Shown piece by piece: positions 53,533-56,804 of a stretch of 56,804 nucleotides of DNA. Each line of letters opens with the position of its first letter. Positions within the stretch are counted from its first letter, which is position 1. The translations under genes and the position numbers were made by a program. The notes under the pieces are model-generated. The model was not told the DNA's origin. It worked only from the letters and a program-made list of their open reading frames with translations, and did no database searches. Origin of the DNA: Actinomycetota bacterium (GTDB taxonomy: Bacteria; Actinomycetota; Thermoleophilia; RBG-16-64-13); the NCBI GenBank assembly GCA_023483915.1, contig JAMDEO010000059.1, forward strand, positions 1-56,804, given 5' to 3'.

Positions 53533-55413
53533 TTACCTCCGTGAGACCCTGGCGAGAACCTTTCTGCCCCGTGGAAGGCGGGCGCGACGGGGCCGGTCGC
53601 TGTCGGGCTCCTCCGCAAGGGCCAGATCCACGCGGCCCCTGGCCTCATCCACAGCCGTCACTTTGACCTGAATAAGGTCGGCGATCTTGTAGGCGCGGCC
53701 GGAACGCTTGCCCTCCATCGCGGTCTCCAGGTCGTTCAAACAGTAGTTGTCCCTAGGCAGCTCTCTGACCGGTAGATACCCCTGGAACAGCCGATCAAAG
53801 AGAACGAACATGCCTCTGTAGGTCAGGCTCATGATCTGGCCCTCGAACGTACTTTCTTCCCACCCTTCTTCGTCCAATCGCCGCTTCAACAGATGGGCAA
53901 GGACTATGTCGTCCGCCTTGAGCTCCACCTTCATGGCCTCCCGTTCGGTGCGCGAGCAGTGCTCCGCCCAATCACTGAGTATGGAGGTGGTCGGCGACGG
54001 TCCCAGTCCCAGTTGAGCGAGCAGCGCCCGATGCACAAGGATGTCCGGATAGCGCCTTATCGGCGAAGTGAAGTGGCAATAGGCCTCCGAGGCCAACCCG
54101 AAATGGCCGATGTTCATCGTCTGATACACGGCCCGCGCCTGCGCGCGCAACACCTGCTGGACAAGCGCAGCCTTGCCGCGGCCCGATGGAGCGTAACGGT
54201 CCACCCATTCGGCGGTTTCTCGCGTAACGCGCCGCACATCCTGTGGAGTCGCCAGCATGGGATCGAATACCGGCGTCGGCAGTCCCAGGCTGGTCAACAT
54301 GTCCAGCAGACGATCCAGATGGAAGGGATCGGGCAGGTCATGCACTCTGTAGACCGTGGGAACGTGCTCTCGCTCTAGGAACGAGGCCACCTGCTCGTTG
54401 GCTAGGACCATGAAGACCTCGATAAACCAGTGACTCTCCAGTTCCTCGCTGGGATCGGCAGAGACTACCTGTCCATCCTCATCCCACTCAAACTCCGGCT
54501 CCGACGATTCGATGCGCAGACTCCCCCTCTGATAGCGGAGATCGCGCAGCTTCTGTGCCAAGGTCCTTCCCCATTCCAGCGGCGGCGCCAGCTCCGGGTC
54601 AACGGACTCGGTGCCGCGAAACATGCGCTCCATCTGCTCATAGTCGAGGCGCCGGTCACTGCGGATGAGAGAACGATAGAAGCGCGTCTGCAGCACTCGC
54701 CCGCCGTCGTCCAGCTCCATCTCCACCGTCACCGTCTTCCGGTCCTCCCCGGGCAGCAAAGAGCAAACCGTCGAGGACAGGATCGGCGGTAGCATGGGCT
54801 CCACGCCGGTGGCCACGTAGACTGAGTTACCGCGCCTGAGCGCCTCTCTGTCCAGCGCCGTCTCCTCCGCCACGAAGTAAGACACGTCGGCGATGTGCAC
54901 ATAGACAAGGGTGGCCCCGTCAGGGGTCCGTTCAAAGGAGAGCGCGTCGTCGAAATCCTTGGCCATGATCGGGTCCACGGTGAAGGTGAAGAGCTCGCGA
55001 AGGTCGGACCGATAGGAGTCACGGTGCTCGTGAAGTTCCGCCGCCGATGCGGCGTCGGCATGTACTTTGGGACTGAAGCCCCGCTGCACCAGGTTGTCGG
55101 CAAGAAGCGCATCCATCACATCGCTAAGGACATGGCTCCTCCCGAGGAACTGAATAATCCGTGCTTTGAAACCGTAGGAGAAGGTGTAGAGCACCAAATC
55201 ACCGGGGTGGGGCTTCACCGGACCGCGCTCTACCGGTAGGCAGGGGCCCGTCTGGAAAAGGGGCTCGACCTCCAAGCTCTTACCCCTGCGTGCGACTACC
55301 CCAGCGATGCTGGCCGAGCGTCCCTGCGGTTCCCCCGGCGGTATCAGCCCCGATCGGGCTAGGGTTGCCCGGCGACGTTCCGAACGGCTCCTCCCCTTCG
55401 TGTGTCTGGCCAT
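53533..55413 (-). CDS. rnr: RNase II/RNase R-family 3'-5' exoribonuclease
   Basis: 626 residues. The basic N-terminus ([11 protein letters not shown]) is followed by a short cold-shock-like part. The RNB catalytic domain has [16 protein letters not shown], with the metal-binding Asp cluster, and HIADVSYFV. Later blocks are [16 protein letters not shown] and [18 protein letters not shown], and a C-terminal S1 domain ends with another basic tail. It is shorter than E. coli RNase R (813 residues), lacking part of the N-terminal region. RNase R degrades structured and tmRNA-targeted mRNA, and pairing with smpB is a common arrangement. Confidence 0.9.
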   Translation of the reverse strand: MARHTKGRSRSERRRATLARSGLIPPGEPQGRSASIAGVVARRGKSLEVEPLFQTGPCLPVERGPVKPHPGDLVLYTFSYGFKARIIQFLGRSHVLSDVMDALLADNLVQRGFSPKVHADAASAAELHEHRDSYRSDLRELFTFTVDPIMAKDFDDALSFERTPDGATLVYVHIADVSYFVAEETALDREALRRGNSVYVATGVEPMLPPILSSTVCSLLPGEDRKTVTVEMELDDGGRVLQTRFYRSLIRSDRRLDYEQMERMFRGTESVDPELAPPLEWGRTLAQKLRDLRYQRGSLRIESSEPEFEWDEDGQVVSADPSEELESHWFIEVFMVLANEQVASFLEREHVPTVYRVHDLPDPFHLDRLLDMLTSLGLPTPVFDPMLATPQDVRRVTRETAEWVDRYAPSGRGKAALVQQVLRAQARAVYQTMNIGHFGLASEAYCHFTSPIRRYPDILVHRALLAQLGLGPSPTTSILSDWAEHCSRTEREAMKVELKADDIVLAHLLKRRLDEEGWEESTFEGQIMSLTYRGMFVLFDRLFQGYLPVRELPRDNYCLNDLETAMEGKRSGRAYKIADLIQVKVTAVDEARGRVDLALAEEPDSDRPRRARLPRGRKVLARVSRR

Positions 55414-55419
55414 GACTCG

Positions 55420-56631
55420 CTAGCTTTCCTTCACCCTGTCTGTCCCGGGAAGCAGCTCGAGGCTGACCCACCCGGCTTCATACACTATCCTGCCCGGCCT
55501 GAAACCGCATTCGTGGGAAAGCGCGACAAGCCGGCGCTCTTGCTCACCAGAGAGAATGCCGGAAACGACAAGCCGATGAATCCCCGGCGGTGCCGAGGCC
55601 TCACCCGCGGGCCGGCCACCGGTGGTGTCGGCCCGAGTGGCCGCTGGAGTCCCGGCCAGCCTGCTGATCAACGTGGACACGGGATCGAGGGTCATGTTGG
55701 CAAGTACAGTCGCCTGGTCGAACCAGGTCGGCTCCGCGGTGGATACATCGGCCTCAAACAATTGGACGGCCGACGCAACCCCATTGGCTTCCACGTTGCC
55801 GGCGGCCGCAGCCAGGGCCACCGGATCGTTGTCGAAGGCAATCACCGGAGCCCAGCCCAACTTCGCGGCCACAATCGCGAGAATCCCCGAGCCGGTGCCT
55901 GCATCGACGAGCGGCCCTCCCGGAACGGGCGCAGGCCCCCCCGCGGCGACCGATCCGGACGTGCCCGCCTCTGCGGCCACATCCGCCGGCGTGCATCCCG
56001 CATCAGGTACCATAGTGGCCTGCAGAAGTTCGAGCGCCCCGCGCGTGGTGGGATGAAGCCCTGTGCCGAACCCCATTCCGGGATTGATCACCACGTCGGT
56101 GAGCCAGGCGCCGCCTGTCGACCCAGTGTCAGTCCCGGGCGCCGCGCCGACCCCAGCCGTGGGCTCTTCCCACGGCGGGCGGATCCGTACCCGCCCTATG
56201 GCGACCGGGTGGAAATGGTCCTTCCAGCCTTCTTCCCAGCCGCGCGACACTTGCACGACTTCGACTAGGACGCTGGCGGTGGAAACTGGAGTTGCCGCGC
56301 TCCCCGCGAGCCCGCCGGCCGGATTCTCCACACCGAAACCGGCGCCTCCAGCAGGAACAGCGCTCTCCGCGGCGATCCGGACCTCGGGCCCCAGCAGGTC
56401 GCGCACCTCTGCCTCGCCGGCCGCAGGCAGCCCGGAGGCTTCAGGATAGAAGGTAAGTATCGCGTGGCCGGTCATGTCTGCGGCAGCTGCATCTCTGCAC
56501 AACTTGGGCGGGCTTTCTTGCGCGAACGGTCCAAGCCGGTCCATGAGAACCGCCCCAACAAGCTCGGCCTGCGCCTCTGGCACCGTAACCCTTATGGCGC
56601 GGTCGCGACCCGCAACCTTCTCTGCCGTCAT
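55420..56631 (-). CDS. prmA: Ribosomal protein L11 methyltransferase, with Gly/Ala-rich inserts
   Basis: 403 residues, about 100 longer than typical PrmA. The conserved core is NPGMGFGTGLHPTTR, LVDAGTGSGILAIVAAK, AFDNDPVALAAA and VLANMTLDP. Extra low-complexity stretches near residues 120-175, 215-245 and 330-350 are Gly/Ala/Thr-rich and lengthen the protein. It methylates L11 lysines. The ATG at 56631 overlaps the dnaJ TGA by one base (TGATG), so the two genes are co-translated. Confidence 0.88.
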   Translation of the reverse strand: MTAEKVAGRDRAIRVTVPEAQAELVGAVLMDRLGPFAQESPPKLCRDAAAADMTGHAILTFYPEASGLPAAGEAEVRDLLGPEVRIAAESAVPAGGAGFGVENPAGGLAGSAATPVSTASVLVEVVQVSRGWEEGWKDHFHPVAIGRVRIRPPWEEPTAGVGAAPGTDTGSTGGAWLTDVVINPGMGFGTGLHPTTRGALELLQATMVPDAGCTPADVAAEAGTSGSVAAGGPAPVPGGPLVDAGTGSGILAIVAAKLGWAPVIAFDNDPVALAAAAGNVEANGVASAVQLFEADVSTAEPTWFDQATVLANMTLDPVSTLISRLAGTPAATRADTTGGRPAGEASAPPGIHRLVVSGILSGEQERRLVALSHECGFRPGRIVYEAGWVSLELLPGTDRVKES

Positions 56632-56804
56632 CAGCTACCGAACAGGTTCCGAAGCTTGTGAAGGACTCCCTCGGGCCGCGCCTCGTACTGCTCGGGGGCG
56701 CAGCATTCGTCGAACTCCTGCAATAACTGTCTTTGCCGCTCGTCAAGATCATGCGGAACAAGCACTCTTACCCGCACCACCCCGATGTCAACGCCGAGGA
56801 TCCC
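56631..56804 (-). CDS. dnaJ: DnaJ co-chaperone, C-terminal end (cut by the window)
   Basis: The last 57 codons read GVVRVRVLVPHDLDERQRQL, then an acidic-basic tail ending LRNLFGS. This is the standard end of the DnaJ C-terminal domain (VRVxVPxxLxxxQxxLL) before the stop. The upstream part is outside the window. A DnaJ-PrmA order is common in Gram-positive heat-shock loci. Confidence 0.75.
   Translation of the reverse strand, partial: GILGVDIGVVRVRVLVPHDLDERQRQLLQEFDECCAPEQYEARPEGVLHKLRNLFGS

Overview
The window is about 57 kb of high-GC bacterial chromosome, most consistent with an uncultured, probably anaerobic, Gram-positive actinobacterium. This assignment is inferred. Supporting signs are Gram-positive-type LexA boxes, frequent GTG/TTG starts, an S-layer-homology lipoprotein, an ADP-forming acyl-CoA synthetase and a tmRNA tag ending in ELALAA. 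The first 127 bases are an exact inverted copy of part of a gene at 2.5 kb, so the left edge looks like an assembly-graph end.

Region 1 (0.1-14.1 kb) is core-like. It holds a truncated WYL-domain regulator, a PF04020 membrane protein, a PilT ATPase, a histone-deacetylase-family hydrolase, a cell-wall amidase, a CapA-like protein, a MidA-type methyltransferase, a cupredoxin lipoprotein, an ADP-forming acyl-CoA synthetase, a large PAS/SpoIIE phosphatase and a CDF metal exporter. The exporter is preceded by a probable NiCo riboswitch and a strong terminator.

Region 2 (about 14.1-51.6 kb) is an accessory island ending exactly at the 3' end of ssrA. It carries, in order: a recombinase C-terminal remnant; a Gabija-like pair (OLD nuclease plus UvrD helicase); an XRE regulator divergent from a polyamine operon (pyruvoyl arginine decarboxylase, SpeD, SpeE and a GNAT/acyl-synthase-like protein); an HbpS/GlcG-like gene with a long structured leader; a second recombinase remnant; a KAP NTPase; a Shedu nuclease; two tandem paralogues of unknown function with a TPR protein; and a type I restriction-modification operon. 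That operon also contains a TIGR02391 protein, a YgjP-type metallopeptidase and a PHP-AAA (TrlF-like) ATPase. A mobilisation module follows: small membrane proteins, an MT-A70 methyltransferase, a VirD4-like coupling ATPase, a replication-relaxation protein and a large serine recombinase. The Gabija-like operon and the KAP gene have nearly identical promoters, each with a LexA box placed over the -35 and spacer, so both are predicted to be SOS-induced.

Region 3 (51.6-56.8 kb) returns to core genes: ssrA, an SLH lipoprotein, smpB, an RNase R-family exoribonuclease, prmA and the end of dnaJ.

The least familiar parts are the regulator-controlled polyamine/acyltransferase operon with an arginine-rich leader ORF, the structured leader of the HbpS-like gene, the tandem unknown paralogues with the TPR protein, and the integrase frame that has no stop codon of its own and reads into antisense tmRNA.
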